Source: Grimontia sedimenti (GTDB lineage Bacteria; Pseudomonadota; Gammaproteobacteria; Enterobacterales; Vibrionaceae). From it: DNA of 64,000 bases. How positions within the stretch are numbered: the stretch's first letter is position 1; each line of letters starts with the position of its first letter. Positions 28,192-37,054 of the stretch are shown here, in pieces. The stretch covers positions 62,001 through 126,000 of the forward strand of contig NZ_JAALDL010000013.1 of NCBI RefSeq assembly GCF_011045095.1, written 5' to 3'. A program made the translations under genes and the position numbers. The notes beneath the pieces are model-generated. The model saw only the letters and a list, made by a program, of their open reading frames with translations. It ran no database searches and was not told the DNA's origin.

Positions 28192-29526
28192 TTACAGGAT
28201 GAAGCGGCTCAGATCTTCGTCGTCGACCAGCTCTTCAAGGTGGCTGCGCACGTATTCTGAGTTGATTTCGAAAGACTCACCGCCACGCTCGCTCGCGTCG
28301 AAGGAGATTTCGTCTACCAGGCGCTCCATCACGGTGTGCAGACGACGGGCACCGATGTTCTCGGTTTTCTCGTTCACACGCCATGCCGCATTTGCGATCT
28401 CTTCAATGCCATCTTCGGTGAAGGTCAGGTTCACTTCTTCGGTACCCATCAGCGCAGAGTATTGCGCCGTCAGGGAAGCATTAGGTTCGGTCAGGATGCG
28501 TTTGAAGTCAGATGCAGTCAGCGCTTCCAGCTCAACGCGGATTGGCAGACGGCCCTGAAGCTCCGGGATCAGATCTGACGGAGACGCTACCTGGAATGCA
28601 CCGGATGCGATGAACAGGATGTGGTCAGTTTTCACCATGCCGTGCTTGGTAGAGACGGTACTGCCTTCAACGAGTGGCAGCAGGTCGCGCTGAACACCTT
28701 CACGGGAAACGTCTGGGCCTGAGCTTTCACCGCGTTTACAAATTTTGTCGATTTCGTCGATGAATACGATACCGTTGTTTTCCACTGACGCGATGGCCTG
28801 ATCTTTCAGTTCTTCCTGATTGACCAGCTTCGCCGCTTCCTCTTCGGTTGCGGCTTTCAGCGCGTCTTTCAGCTTCATCTTGCGCTTTTTCGCTGTGGTG
28901 CCGCCACCCAGATTCTGGAACATGCTCTGCAGCTGGTTGGTCATTTCTTCCATACCAGGAGGCGCCATGATTTCCATGCTCATCTGTGGCGCCGCCAAAT
29001 CGATCTCGATTTCTTTATCGTCCAGCTGGCCTTCACGGATTTTCTTGCGGAAGCTTTGGCGGGTTGCCGAGTCAGCTTTTGGCTCTTCATTCTGGCCCCA
29101 AGCGTCACGTGGCGGTGGAAGAAGTACATCGAGAATGCGCTCTTCTGCCAGCTCTTCTGCGCGGAATTTCACTTTTTCCATCGCTTGGTGGTGGGTCATT
29201 TTGACCGCCACATCCGTCAGATCGCGGATGATGGTTTCCACTTCTTTACCCACATAGCCCACTTCGGTGAACTTGGTAGCTTCGACTTTGATGAACGGCG
29301 CATTGGCCAGCTTCGCCAGACGGCGGGCAATTTCGGTTTTACCGACACCGGTAGGGCCGATCATCAGAATATTTTTCGGGGTTACTTCTACACGCAGATC
29401 TTCATTGAGCTGCATGCGACGCCAGCGGTTACGAAGTGCGATAGCAACGGCGCGCTTGGCTTTGTCCTGACCGATAATGTGTCGGTCAAGCTCGGAAACG
29501 ATTTCACGTGGGGTCATTTCAGACAT
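28192..29526 (-). CDS. hslU: ATP-dependent protease ATPase subunit HslU (ClpY)
   Basis: AAA+ unfoldase ring that feeds substrates to HslV. Seen: [18 protein letters not shown] at the start, Walker [15 protein letters not shown], the pore motif GYVGKEVE, an inserted I domain (about 110-235), Walker [11 protein letters not shown], and the C-terminal tail DLSRFIL, which inserts into HslV to activate it. Length 444 is normal. It follows hslV by 15 bp and shares the heat-shock promoter before hslV. Confidence 0.98.
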   Translation of the reverse strand: MSEMTPREIVSELDRHIIGQDKAKRAVAIALRNRWRRMQLNEDLRVEVTPKNILMIGPTGVGKTEIARRLAKLANAPFIKVEATKFTEVGYVGKEVETIIRDLTDVAVKMTHHQAMEKVKFRAEELAEERILDVLLPPPRDAWGQNEEPKADSATRQSFRKKIREGQLDDKEIEIDLAAPQMSMEIMAPPGMEEMTNQLQSMFQNLGGGTTAKKRKMKLKDALKAATEEEAAKLVNQEELKDQAIASVENNGIVFIDEIDKICKRGESSGPDVSREGVQRDLLPLVEGSTVSTKHGMVKTDHILFIASGAFQVASPSDLIPELQGRLPIRVELEALTASDFKRILTEPNASLTAQYSALMGTEEVNLTFTEDGIEEIANAAWRVNEKTENIGARRLHTVMERLVDEISFDASERGGESFEINSEYVRSHLEELVDDEDLSRFIL

Positions 29527-29541
29527 GCTTTAGATCCTGTC

Positions 29542-30066
29542 TTAATAATCGAGTTCTTCAACGGTGTGGTGCTGGTTGGTGAACACACAGATGTCACCCG
29601 CGATGGTCAGCGATTTTTCAGCGATTTCGCGTGCATCCAGCTCAGTGTTTTCAAGCAGTGCAGTGGCTGCTGCCTGTGCGAAGTTGCCGCCTGAACCAAT
29701 CGCAATCAGATCGTGTTCTGGCTGAACCACATCACCGTTACCTGTGATGATCAGCGACGCTGTTTCGTCTGCGACTGCCAGCAAGGCCTCAAGGCGACGC
29801 AGTGCACGGTCAGTACGCCAGTCTTTAGCCAGCTCTACTGCCGCTTTGGTCAGGTGCCCCTGATGCATTTCCAGTTTGCGTTCAAAGCGTTCGAACAGGG
29901 TGAATGCGTCGGCTGTACCACCGGCAAAACCTGCCAGTACCTTGTTGTTGTATAAACGGCGAACTTTACGGGCATTGCCCTTCATGACCGTATTACCCAG
30001 TGACACCTGGCCATCACCGGCGATCACTACTTTGCCGTTGCGGCGAACAGAAACGATAGTTGTCAC
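29542..30066 (-). CDS. hslV: ATP-dependent protease subunit HslV (ClpQ)
   Basis: Proteasome-like peptidase. The chain begins [20 protein letters not shown]: after methionine removal the N-terminal threonine is the nucleophile. [15 protein letters not shown] and [18 protein letters not shown] are family-typical. Length 174 (E. coli 176). First gene of hslVU; a sigma-32 type promoter lies 55-83 bp upstream. Confidence 0.98.
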   Translation of the reverse strand: MTTIVSVRRNGKVVIAGDGQVSLGNTVMKGNARKVRRLYNNKVLAGFAGGTADAFTLFERFERKLEMHQGHLTKAAVELAKDWRTDRALRRLEALLAVADETASLIITGNGDVVQPEHDLIAIGSGGNFAQAAATALLENTELDAREIAEKSLTIAGDICVFTNQHHTVEELDY

Positions 30067-30120
30067 GGAAGAACCTCTACTTTTCTCTCTGGTTATTACC
30101 AGTATGGGTTGTTACTGCAG

Positions 30121-30149
30121 AGGTGGGGACGGGGATAAATAAATTCAAG
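30121..30149 (-). promoter_or_regulatory. Heat-shock (sigma-32) promoter of hslVU
   Basis: Minus strand CTTGAAT, 14 bp, CCCCACCT, against the sigma-32 consensus CTTGAAA-N13-15-CCCCATNT. Position fits hslV, a known sigma-32 target in E. coli. The -35 end touches the ftsN terminator stem. Confidence 0.75.
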
Positions 30150-30182
30150 GGTAAAGCCATCGAGATTATTGCTTTACCCTTC
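30148..30182 (-). terminator. Stem-loop downstream of ftsN
   Basis: AAGGGTAAAGC … GCTTTACCCTT, an 11-bp stem with a 13-base loop. The tail is A+T-rich but not a clean T-run. Confidence 0.5.
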
Positions 30183-30214
30183 AAGTGTTCAGAATCAGTT
30201 CAGCTGGCGGGAAA

Positions 30215-30781
30215 TCAGTTCCAATACCAGATAGCACAAGGCTCGATGCCTGCGCGGCGAAGCAGGTTGCGATCGCGCTCTGCTTCACGCTTCATCGGGT
30301 AAGGACCAAGTACCACACGGTACCAGAGGCCTTTTTCACCCTGACTGGTTTTGATATGGCTTTCGAGACCCTGGAACGCAATCATGGCTTTGCGCTCGTC
30401 AGCCTGACTGGCACTGCGGTAAGCGCCACACTGCATCAAATAAGGTCGGCTGGAAAGTTCTGGCTCGCTGGCCTCGACTTTCACTTCTTTGTTTTCTAGC
30501 TCTTCAATGTAGCTCCATTTCTCCTCAGGTTTTGGCGGGATCACTTTCTCGTCTTTCTTCTGAGGTTTAACGGCTGGCTTCACCGGTTTGGTTTCAACAA
30601 CAGGCTCTGCGGGTGGTTCACTGGTGGAAAGGTAATAGAGACCATAGCCAAAGCCTGCCACCAAGATCAGAGCGAGAAAAGCCCATTTGAAAGGGAAAGC
30701 AGGTTTAGGAGGCTGCTTCTTGGTGTTTCGGGTTGGTTTACGTGGTGCTTTGCCACGTTTGACATAATCTCTGGTTGCCAC
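30215..30781 (-). CDS. ftsN: Cell division protein FtsN
   Basis: Late divisome protein that triggers septal peptidoglycan synthesis. Short cytoplasmic basic segment (about 1-27), one membrane helix (about 30-50, WAFLALILVAGFGYGLYYL), a proline/lysine-rich linker, and a C-terminal SPOR domain (about 110-185: LMQCGAYRSASQADERKAMI … YRVVLGPY) that binds denuded glycan at the septum. At 188 residues it is shorter than E. coli FtsN (319), mainly in the linker, as in Vibrio relatives. Between cytR and hslV as in enterics. Confidence 0.93.
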   Translation of the reverse strand: MATRDYVKRGKAPRKPTRNTKKQPPKPAFPFKWAFLALILVAGFGYGLYYLSTSEPPAEPVVETKPVKPAVKPQKKDEKVIPPKPEEKWSYIEELENKEVKVEASEPELSSRPYLMQCGAYRSASQADERKAMIAFQGLESHIKTSQGEKGLWYRVVLGPYPMKREAERDRNLLRRAGIEPCAIWYWN

Positions 30782-30862
30782 TGATTTTCGTGTCTTTTCT
30801 GCTCAATAAAGGCTATATGGTACTGGCTCGCGAACTTGCGCGCCAGTACCAGTCTGACCAGA

Positions 30863-31867
30863 TTAGCGTGATGGTGGTGCCACACTCTCGCGGATAACGA
30901 GCTGGGCATCAAGAAGGCGTGAACCTGCTTGCACATCATTGCCTTTGAGGATTTTCAGCAGCATTAACATCGCCTGACGGCCAATGTCGTAGCGTGGCTG
31001 GGAAACCGTGGTCAGGGCCGGGTCGCAGTATTCTGCGAACTGGATGTCATCGAAGCCGACAATCGAAATGTCATGCGGCACGCGGAAACCCAGTCGTTTT
31101 GCTTGCTGCATAGCACCAATCGCCATCACATCAGAGTGACAGAATACCGCGGTCGGTGGGGTTGGCAGCGAAAGCAAGGTGGTCATTGCACGTGCGCCTG
31201 CAGCAAAGGTGAAATCACCGTTCACTGTGTAGGCGGGATTGATGGTCACGCCACCACGGCGCAACGCCTGTTGATAGCCCTGCACGCGGAACTGGGTGAG
31301 CGCAGCATCAGGATCGCCGGTGATCTGCGCGATCTGCTTGTGGCCGACCTGAGTCAGGTAGTTCACCGCTTCAAACGCTGCAGTCAGGTTATCGATGTGA
31401 ACGGTAGGCAGTTCCAGTTCAGGCGCGTATTCACAGGCCATAACCAGTGGAGGCAGGTTCTTCTGCTCCGGCTTGCTGACGTCAAAAGGAAGATCAGTAC
31501 CTAAAAGGAGCATACCGTCAGCTTGCTTGGTGAAGACCAGGTTAACGAACGAACTTTCGCGGCTTTCCTGTTGGCCACTGTCACCCAGCAGCACGAGATA
31601 GCCGTGCTCCATCGCCGCTTCCTCGATACCGCGGATGATCTCTGTAAAGTAGGGATCACAGATGTCAGGCACGATAGCCACGATGGTTTTAGATTCATTG
31701 CGACGTAAGTTTCTTGCCAGCGAGTTGGGGCTGTAGCCCGCTTCCATTACCGCTTGCTCAACTTTTTTTCGGGTAGACGCCGAGACTTTTTCCGGGTTCA
31801 TCAGCGCGCGAGAAACCGTCGCCGTAGAGACGCCGGCCAGATGGGCAACATCCTTCATTGTCGCCAT
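30863..31867 (-). CDS. cytR: LacI-family repressor CytR
   Basis: Repressor of nucleoside uptake and catabolism genes; acts with CRP and is relieved by cytidine in E. coli. Seen: HTH MATMKDVAHLAGVSTATVSR, hinge region, then the sugar-binding-protein-like effector domain (IVAIVPDICDPYFTEIIRGI, GFDDIQFAEYCDPALTTV). ATG 31867 has AGAGGA at a good distance and gives 334 residues; the frame extends 28 codons further without support. Lies between priA and ftsN as in E. coli, which supports CytR over other LacI-type repressors. Confidence 0.92.
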   Translation of the reverse strand: MATMKDVAHLAGVSTATVSRALMNPEKVSASTRKKVEQAVMEAGYSPNSLARNLRRNESKTIVAIVPDICDPYFTEIIRGIEEAAMEHGYLVLLGDSGQQESRESSFVNLVFTKQADGMLLLGTDLPFDVSKPEQKNLPPLVMACEYAPELELPTVHIDNLTAAFEAVNYLTQVGHKQIAQITGDPDAALTQFRVQGYQQALRRGGVTINPAYTVNGDFTFAAGARAMTTLLSLPTPPTAVFCHSDVMAIGAMQQAKRLGFRVPHDISIVGFDDIQFAEYCDPALTTVSQPRYDIGRQAMLMLLKILKGNDVQAGSRLLDAQLVIRESVAPPSR

Positions 31868-32051
31868 AGTGTAATTCCTCTTTCTCGTTATGATTGGCGA
31901 TGCTTCCCAGATGACCGGGACCTTCAGCAACGGGACAATTTTTGTCCACACGCCCTATCTTAATCCTATGGAGATGTATTAAACATGGTCATGTTAACAG
32001 TAATTGCAAGAATACCGTGATCTCGGTCGGTTTAAGTGAATGAAATTGCAT

Positions 32052-34247
32052 TCAGCTCATATCTTGCGGTTCGATATCGAGTGACCAGCGGACTTTTTTA
32101 GACAGCGGCAACTGGCGTATTGCCGGCAGCGCCATGGTTAATCTTTGCTGTAAAATCTTGCGGTTAGGCGCTTGGAAAATCAGCTGCCAGCGAAAACGCC
32201 CTGCTCTGCGGTGCAATGGCGCTGGCGCTGGCCCCATGACTGCGCATTCATCTTCTGGGATTGGTGATGCATCAAGCACGGTTCTCGCCTGATGCAGAAA
32301 CTGCTCCACTTCCCCACTGTGGTGTGATTCGGCGCGGAGCAGGGCGAAGTAGCTGTAAGGTGGCAGATACGCCATTTTGCGCTCATTCAGCGCTTCAGCG
32401 GCAAAGCTGTCATAGCCTTTGTGGATAAGTGATTGCAGCAAGGCATGTTCCGGATGGTGCGTTTGAAGCAATACATACCCGGGTTTGCTGGCGCGTCCTG
32501 CACGTCCTGCTACCTGAACAAACAGCTGTGCCAAACGTTCCGGTGCACGGAAATCGTTACTGAAAAGCGCGCTGTCCACATCCACCAAAGCCACCAAAGT
32601 GACGTCAGGAAAGTGATGGCCTTTCGCCAGCATTTGGGTGCCAATCAGGATTTGGTATTCCTTGTTGTGAATGGCATTAAGGTAGGCTTCGAGCGCGCCT
32701 TTACGACGTGTGTTGTCACGGTCGATTCGGATGGTTTTGTATTCCGGAAACAAGGTTTCCAACTGGGCTTCCAACTGCTCGGTGCCTACACCGACACTGA
32801 TCAATTGCGTTGAGCCACAACTTCCACATTGGTGCGGAATAGGGCGCTGCGATCCGCAATGGTGACAGCGAAGTTCATTACTGCTCTGGTGCAGGGTGTA
32901 ATAGGCGTCGCAGCGTTTACATTCAGCCAGCCAACCACATTCGTGACACATCAGTGCAGGCGCATAGCCGCGGCGGTTCAAAAACAACATCACCTGATTG
33001 CCTTGAGAAAGGTGCTTTCGCATCTCAGCAATCAAAGGGGCGGAAAGTCCTGCTTCTAAATAAAGGCCGCGAATATCCAACACCCCGTTTTGGGTTTTGA
33101 GTGCATTACCCGCGCGCACAGATAAAGTCAGATGATGGTATTTGCCAGTTTTGGCGTTGTGCAGGCTTTCAAGGCAAGGTGTAGCAGAGCCGAGTACTAC
33201 GGGCACATTCTCTTCATGCCCACGCATGACGGCCAGATCGCGGGCATGATAACGGAAAGAGTCCTGCTGTTTATAAGACGCATCATGCTCTTCATCGACA
33301 ACAATAATGCCGAGTGACTTACACGGCGAAAACAGGGCAGAACGGGTACCGATAATAATGGCAGCTTCATTGTCGCGGGCTGCCAGCCAGGCGTTTAGGC
33401 GCTCGGTATCATTGAGCCCGGAATGCATCACCACGACAGGCACATTGAAACGGCGTTTGAAACGGTTGATGGTTTGCGGCGTCAGACCAATTTCGGGTAC
33501 CAGGATGAGTGCTTGCTGACCGCGTTTTAGCACAGGCTCCAAAAGGTTCAGGTAGACCTCTGTTTTCCCTGACCCGGTGACGCCTTCTATTAAATAGCAG
33601 GCAAATTCCGGATTGGCATTGATAGTGGCAACCGCCATCGCCTGCTCGCTGTTGAGCCTTGGCTTGTCTTCCACGACTTCATAGCTTTGTTGCCAAGGCT
33701 TTGCGCGCTGCTCTTTTATTGCTTCAATCCAGCCTTTTTCTTCCACCGCTTTGAGAATGGTGGCGCTTAACTCTTCTTCCAGCAGATCGCTGTGCGTCAT
33801 CGCGCCTTGGCGTAATAAGGTTAAAACGCGAGCCTGTTTAGGCGCACGGGTGAGGGCAGACAATGGCTGCTCTTTCCCGGCTTCTGTCAGTTGCCAGCAT
33901 TTTTCACGGTCTTTGACTGCAGGTTTGCCTTTTCGCAGTGCGCCCGGCATCACGGTCGCCAGTGCATCACCTAATGGATACTGGTAGTAGCGGCTTGCCC
34001 AGTTCAATACCTTATATAAAGAGGGCGTCCATAGCGGGGTGCTATCCAAAACCGCATTGATGGGTTTGATTTGCTCGAGCGGAAATTCAGAGGTGTTGGT
34101 CAATGCGACGACAATGCCCACTTTATATTGCTTACCAAACGGGACACGCACGCGACCACCCACAACCGGCATTTCATTGGTAATGCGATAGTCGAAGGTT
34201 TTATGAAGCGGAACGGGCAGCGCCACCTGAGCAATCGTCGGGGTCAT
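32052..34247 (-). CDS. priA: Primosomal protein N' (replication restart helicase PriA)
   Basis: 3'-5' DEAH-type helicase that recognises stalled forks and starts reloading of DnaB. N-terminal 3'-DNA-binding domain (about 1-105), Walker A EGVTGSGKTEVYL, Walker B VVDEEHDASYKQ, a zinc-binding cysteine cluster CHECGWLAECKRCDAY … CHHCG … CGSCGS inserted between helicase motifs, and late motifs GTQMLAKGHHFPDV and QVAGRAGR. Length 731 equals the family norm. Divergent from rpmE. Confidence 0.98.
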   Translation of the reverse strand: MTPTIAQVALPVPLHKTFDYRITNEMPVVGGRVRVPFGKQYKVGIVVALTNTSEFPLEQIKPINAVLDSTPLWTPSLYKVLNWASRYYQYPLGDALATVMPGALRKGKPAVKDREKCWQLTEAGKEQPLSALTRAPKQARVLTLLRQGAMTHSDLLEEELSATILKAVEEKGWIEAIKEQRAKPWQQSYEVVEDKPRLNSEQAMAVATINANPEFACYLIEGVTGSGKTEVYLNLLEPVLKRGQQALILVPEIGLTPQTINRFKRRFNVPVVVMHSGLNDTERLNAWLAARDNEAAIIIGTRSALFSPCKSLGIIVVDEEHDASYKQQDSFRYHARDLAVMRGHEENVPVVLGSATPCLESLHNAKTGKYHHLTLSVRAGNALKTQNGVLDIRGLYLEAGLSAPLIAEMRKHLSQGNQVMLFLNRRGYAPALMCHECGWLAECKRCDAYYTLHQSSNELRCHHCGSQRPIPHQCGSCGSTQLISVGVGTEQLEAQLETLFPEYKTIRIDRDNTRRKGALEAYLNAIHNKEYQILIGTQMLAKGHHFPDVTLVALVDVDSALFSNDFRAPERLAQLFVQVAGRAGRASKPGYVLLQTHHPEHALLQSLIHKGYDSFAAEALNERKMAYLPPYSYFALLRAESHHSGEVEQFLHQARTVLDASPIPEDECAVMGPAPAPLHRRAGRFRWQLIFQAPNRKILQQRLTMALPAIRQLPLSKKVRWSLDIEPQDMS

Positions 34248-34380
34248 TGTGCGATAAGGTCTTGGAATTCAAATAAGGTTGGCGACAGTGTACCCATGCT
34301 GCTGGCGGGCGAAAAGCACAGGGTGAAGATTCTTTGGCCCCACCCATTGAAAGTACATGGAAATGAATTGAACAAAAAAG

Positions 34381-34409
34381 TTGCGATCGCAGGTCACCTT
34401 GATTAGAAT
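34381..34409 (+). promoter_or_regulatory. Sigma-70 promoter of rpmE
   Basis: TTGCGA, 17-bp spacer, TAGAAT. Good agreement with TTGACA-N17-TATAAT, placed to give a leader of roughly 80 bases before rpmE. Confidence 0.7.
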
Positions 34410-34414
34410 CCGCG

Positions 34415-34495
34415 CCTTACAAACAGTTTGTTAACGACGTGTGGTGCCCGATAGGCTCGGGAGAGCGACACGGCCTTAGATAAGAGGTAATCCCT
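34415..34495 (+). promoter_or_regulatory. Possible L31 autoregulatory leader
   Basis: The rpmE 5' leader has GCCCGATAGGCTCGGGAGAGCGACACGG-like pairing potential (CCCGA … TCGGG) before the ribosome site AAGAGGTAAT. Ribosomal leaders for L31 are known in gammaproteobacteria, and position fits; I cannot confirm the fold without a covariance model. Confidence 0.4.
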
Positions 34496-34708
34496 ATGAA
34501 AGCTGGTATCCATCCAGAATACGCTGCAGTAACTGCAAAATGTTCATGTGGCAACACTTTTGAATTCAAAACGACTCTGGGTAAAGACATCAACCTGGAC
34601 GTATGTGACAAGTGTCACCCATTCTACACCGGTACTCAGCGTGTAGTTGACACTGGTGGTCGTGTTGACCGCTTCAAGAAACGTTTCGGCGTTCTTAGCA
34701 GCAAGTAA
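34496..34708 (+). CDS. rpmE: 50S ribosomal protein L31 (zinc-binding form)
   Basis: Large-subunit protein bL31 of 70 residues bridging the subunits. It is the zinc-containing C+ type: cysteines in [11 protein letters not shown] and [12 protein letters not shown] form the CxC…CxxC site. Vibrios often carry a second, zinc-free paralogue (ykgM type) for zinc shortage; none is in this window. Strong ribosome site AAGAGGTAATCCC. Single-gene unit with its own promoter and terminator, divergent from priA. Confidence 0.97.
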   Translation: MKAGIHPEYAAVTAKCSCGNTFEFKTTLGKDINLDVCDKCHPFYTGTQRVVDTGGRVDRFKKRFGVLSSK

Positions 34709-34722
34709 TTGCGAATTTAATA

Positions 34723-34750
34723 AAAAAGGGTGCGTAAGCACCCTTTTTTG
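34723..34750 (+). terminator. Terminator of rpmE
   Basis: AAAAAGGGTGC-GTAA-GCACCCTTTTTT. Confidence 0.93.
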
Positions 34751-35165
34751 TTGCCTGATACAGCTTGTAAGACCTTTTACACCCTTCAGTATAGGTAGAC
34801 TATTACAGTTTATCCAAGCGAGTTTTGCCAACTTGGTTCAATCCTTACTAGCCGTGGCTTTCGCGCTGCGTTAACATTTTAAATTCCTTTATCTTCCGCC
34901 CAATGACCTGAAAGTGTCATAAGAAATGACGACACTTGTCTTTTATTTGAGTCCGCTAAACTCAATAGAGGAATAAGTCGTTGCCTGTGTGGAGATACAG
35001 GCAATGAGCGGGAAGATGCAACCTGGATAAACATGGGACTGCGCAAATTCCGCCACTTGTTGATTGTAATGCCCAGCTTGCGGGAAGGCAGTCAGCAAGA
35101 TAATGGGGCAGGCAGAGGGCCCCTTATTATATTTAGCCAATAACAATTACAGTCAGGAACAATAC
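34751..35165. promoter_or_regulatory. Long upstream region of the malic enzyme gene
   Basis: A 415-bp stretch with no credible gene. It holds a perfect hairpin TTGCCTGT-gtggagat-ACAGGCAA at 34981-35004 and the weaker pair GCTTGC…GCAAG near 35077-35100. These may belong to an mRNA leader, but I recognise no known riboswitch. Confidence 0.35.
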
Positions 35166-36422
35166 ATGTCTGAAGACAAACGCCAACAGGCGCTGGACTA
35201 TCATGAATTTCCAGTGCCGGGCAAAATCTCCGTAGAACTCTCCAAACCCGCTGATACCGTAGAAGATCTGGCGCTGGCGTACAGCCCAGGTGTTGCAGAG
35301 CCCGTCCGCGAAATCGCACAAGATGCCGACAACGTTTATAAATACACTGCAAAGGGCAACATGGTTGCAGTGATCTCAAACGGCACCGCGATCCTCGGTC
35401 TGGGCAACCTTGGCCCGCTGGCTTCCAAGCCGGTGATGGAAGGTAAAGCACTGCTGTTCAAACGCTTCGCTGGTCTCGATTCTATCGACATCGAAGTGAA
35501 ACACCGTACTATCGAAGAGTTCGTCGATACGGTTGCGAACATCTCTGACACTTTCGGTGGTATCAACCTGGAAGACATCAAAGCGCCAGACTGCTTTGAG
35601 ATTGAAAAGCAGCTCATCGAGCGCTGTCATGTGCCGGTATTCCACGATGACCAACACGGTACCGCGATTGTAACTGCCGCAGGTATGTTGAATGCGCTTG
35701 AGCTTCAGGGCAAAGACATCAAAGAGTCGGTCATCATCTGTCTGGGTGCAGGTGCGGCGGCAGTGGCGTGTATGGAACTGCTCATCAAATGCGGTGCGCA
35801 GCGTGAGAAAATCTACATGCTGGACCGTAAAGGCGTGATTCACACCCGTCGTGATGACATCAACGAATACAAGCAACTGTTCGCCAACAACACGGACAAG
35901 CGCACGCTGGAAGACGTGATTGAAGGCGCGGACATTTTCCTTGGTGTATCCGGCCCGGATCTATTGCCACCGGAAGCGCTGAAGCTGATGGCGGACAAGC
36001 CAATCGTGTTTGCGTGTTCAAACCCAGACCCTGAAATCAAACCGGATCTGGCACACGAAGTGCGTGATGACCTGATTATGGGTACGGGTCGTTCTGATTA
36101 CCCGAACCAGGTGAACAACGTGCTTTGTTTCCCATTCATTTTCCGTGGCGCACTGGATGTTCGTGCCAGCCGTATCAACGATGAAATGAAACTGGCTGCG
36201 GTAGAAGCTATCCGTGCACTGGCGAAAGAGCCGGTGCCGGAAGGCGTATTGAAAGCAGCACGTGTTGATAAGCTGGAGTTTGGTAAGGAATACATCATTC
36301 CAAAACCAATGGACCCGCGCCTGTTGCCACGCGTGGCGAAAGCTGTTGCTCACGCTGCGGTGGAGTCAGGTGTCGCGCGAATTGAAATGCCGGAAAACTA
36401 CATGGCAGATAAAGAAGCATAA
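35166..36422 (+). CDS. NAD(P)-dependent malic enzyme (short form)
   Basis: Oxidative decarboxylation of malate to pyruvate. Seen: SPGVAEPVREIAQD, the substrate segment KGNMVAVISNGTAILGLGN, the metal-binding EDIKAPDCFEIE and FHDDQHGTAIV, and the nucleotide motif LGAGAAAVACMELL. The 418-residue chain stops after the malic enzyme domains; it lacks the C-terminal phosphotransacetylase-like domain of E. coli MaeB (759 residues). ATG 35166 with CAGGAACAATAC upstream is better than the open frame from 35103. Nucleotide preference cannot be told here. Sits between rpmE and metJ. Confidence 0.93.
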   Translation: MSEDKRQQALDYHEFPVPGKISVELSKPADTVEDLALAYSPGVAEPVREIAQDADNVYKYTAKGNMVAVISNGTAILGLGNLGPLASKPVMEGKALLFKRFAGLDSIDIEVKHRTIEEFVDTVANISDTFGGINLEDIKAPDCFEIEKQLIERCHVPVFHDDQHGTAIVTAAGMLNALELQGKDIKESVIICLGAGAAAVACMELLIKCGAQREKIYMLDRKGVIHTRRDDINEYKQLFANNTDKRTLEDVIEGADIFLGVSGPDLLPPEALKLMADKPIVFACSNPDPEIKPDLAHEVRDDLIMGTGRSDYPNQVNNVLCFPFIFRGALDVRASRINDEMKLAAVEAIRALAKEPVPEGVLKAARVDKLEFGKEYIIPKPMDPRLLPRVAKAVAHAAVESGVARIEMPENYMADKEA

Positions 36423-36440
36423 TTGCGGCTTTATATGAAT

Positions 36441-36468
36441 AAAAAAACCAGCCGATTGGCTGGTTTTT
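36441..36468. terminator. Bidirectional terminator between malic enzyme and metJ
   Basis: AAAAACCAGCC-GATT-GGCTGGTTTTT with flanking A and T runs. Confidence 0.92.
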
Positions 36469-36498
36469 TGTTTGAATCTTTTCGAGAAGTTAACGAAA

Positions 36499-36816
36499 TC
36501 AATACTCTTCTTCGTTAAACTCGATGCCTAATTCCTTCATAATGCGCTTAACTTCCGCTGGCACACTATCGCTTTTATCCTTGCGAATGTCGTCGTCCGT
36601 TGGCAGTGGCTGTCCGGTGTAGGCATGCAGAAATGCTTCGCAAAGCAATTCACTGTTGGTGGCATGGCGTAGATTGTTGACCTGGCGACGGGTACGTTCG
36701 TCGGTCAGGATTTTAAGCACTTTTAGCGGGATAGAGACGGTGATTTTCTTTACCTGCTCTTTCTTTTTACCGTGCTCGGCGTAAGGGTTAATATACTCGC
36801 CATTCCAGTCTGCCAT
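36499..36816 (-). CDS. metJ: Methionine repressor MetJ
   Basis: Ribbon-helix-helix repressor of the methionine regulon with S-adenosylmethionine as corepressor. The DNA-contacting ribbon is [38 protein letters not shown] completes the core. Length 105 equals E. coli MetJ. Transcribed divergently from metB over the tandem met boxes at 36926-36957, so it controls metBL and probably itself. Confidence 0.98.
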   Translation of the reverse strand: MADWNGEYINPYAEHGKKKEQVKKITVSIPLKVLKILTDERTRRQVNNLRHATNSELLCEAFLHAYTGQPLPTDDDIRKDKSDSVPAEVKRIMKELGIEFNEEEY

Positions 36817-36925
36817 TGTTCACCTTCTGTAGCAGTTTAGGGTCTAAAATCGCTGCCAACACGGGGAACAAAATGCCCAGGTTGGATGAAACACAAATTC
36901 TAGCGATATTAACTGCTACATGTAA

Positions 36926-36957
36926 AGACATATGGACGTCTAGAAGTGTTGACGTCT
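36926..36957. promoter_or_regulatory. MetJ operator, four tandem met boxes (metJ-metB)
   Basis: Contiguous 8-mers AGACATAT, GGACGTCT, AGAAGTGT, TGACGTCT against the met-box consensus AGACGTCT. Boxes 2 and 4 match at 7 of 8 or 6 of 8, boxes 1 and 3 are weaker. MetJ dimers bind such arrays cooperatively. Confidence 0.9.
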
Positions 36958-37054
36958 CAAGTTTGAATGGTTAAGGTTGACCAAATACCAATCAGATCAC
37001 ATTTTGATTTAAGATTGCGCTGAATACGATCATATAAAGACAGGGAAGCACGCC

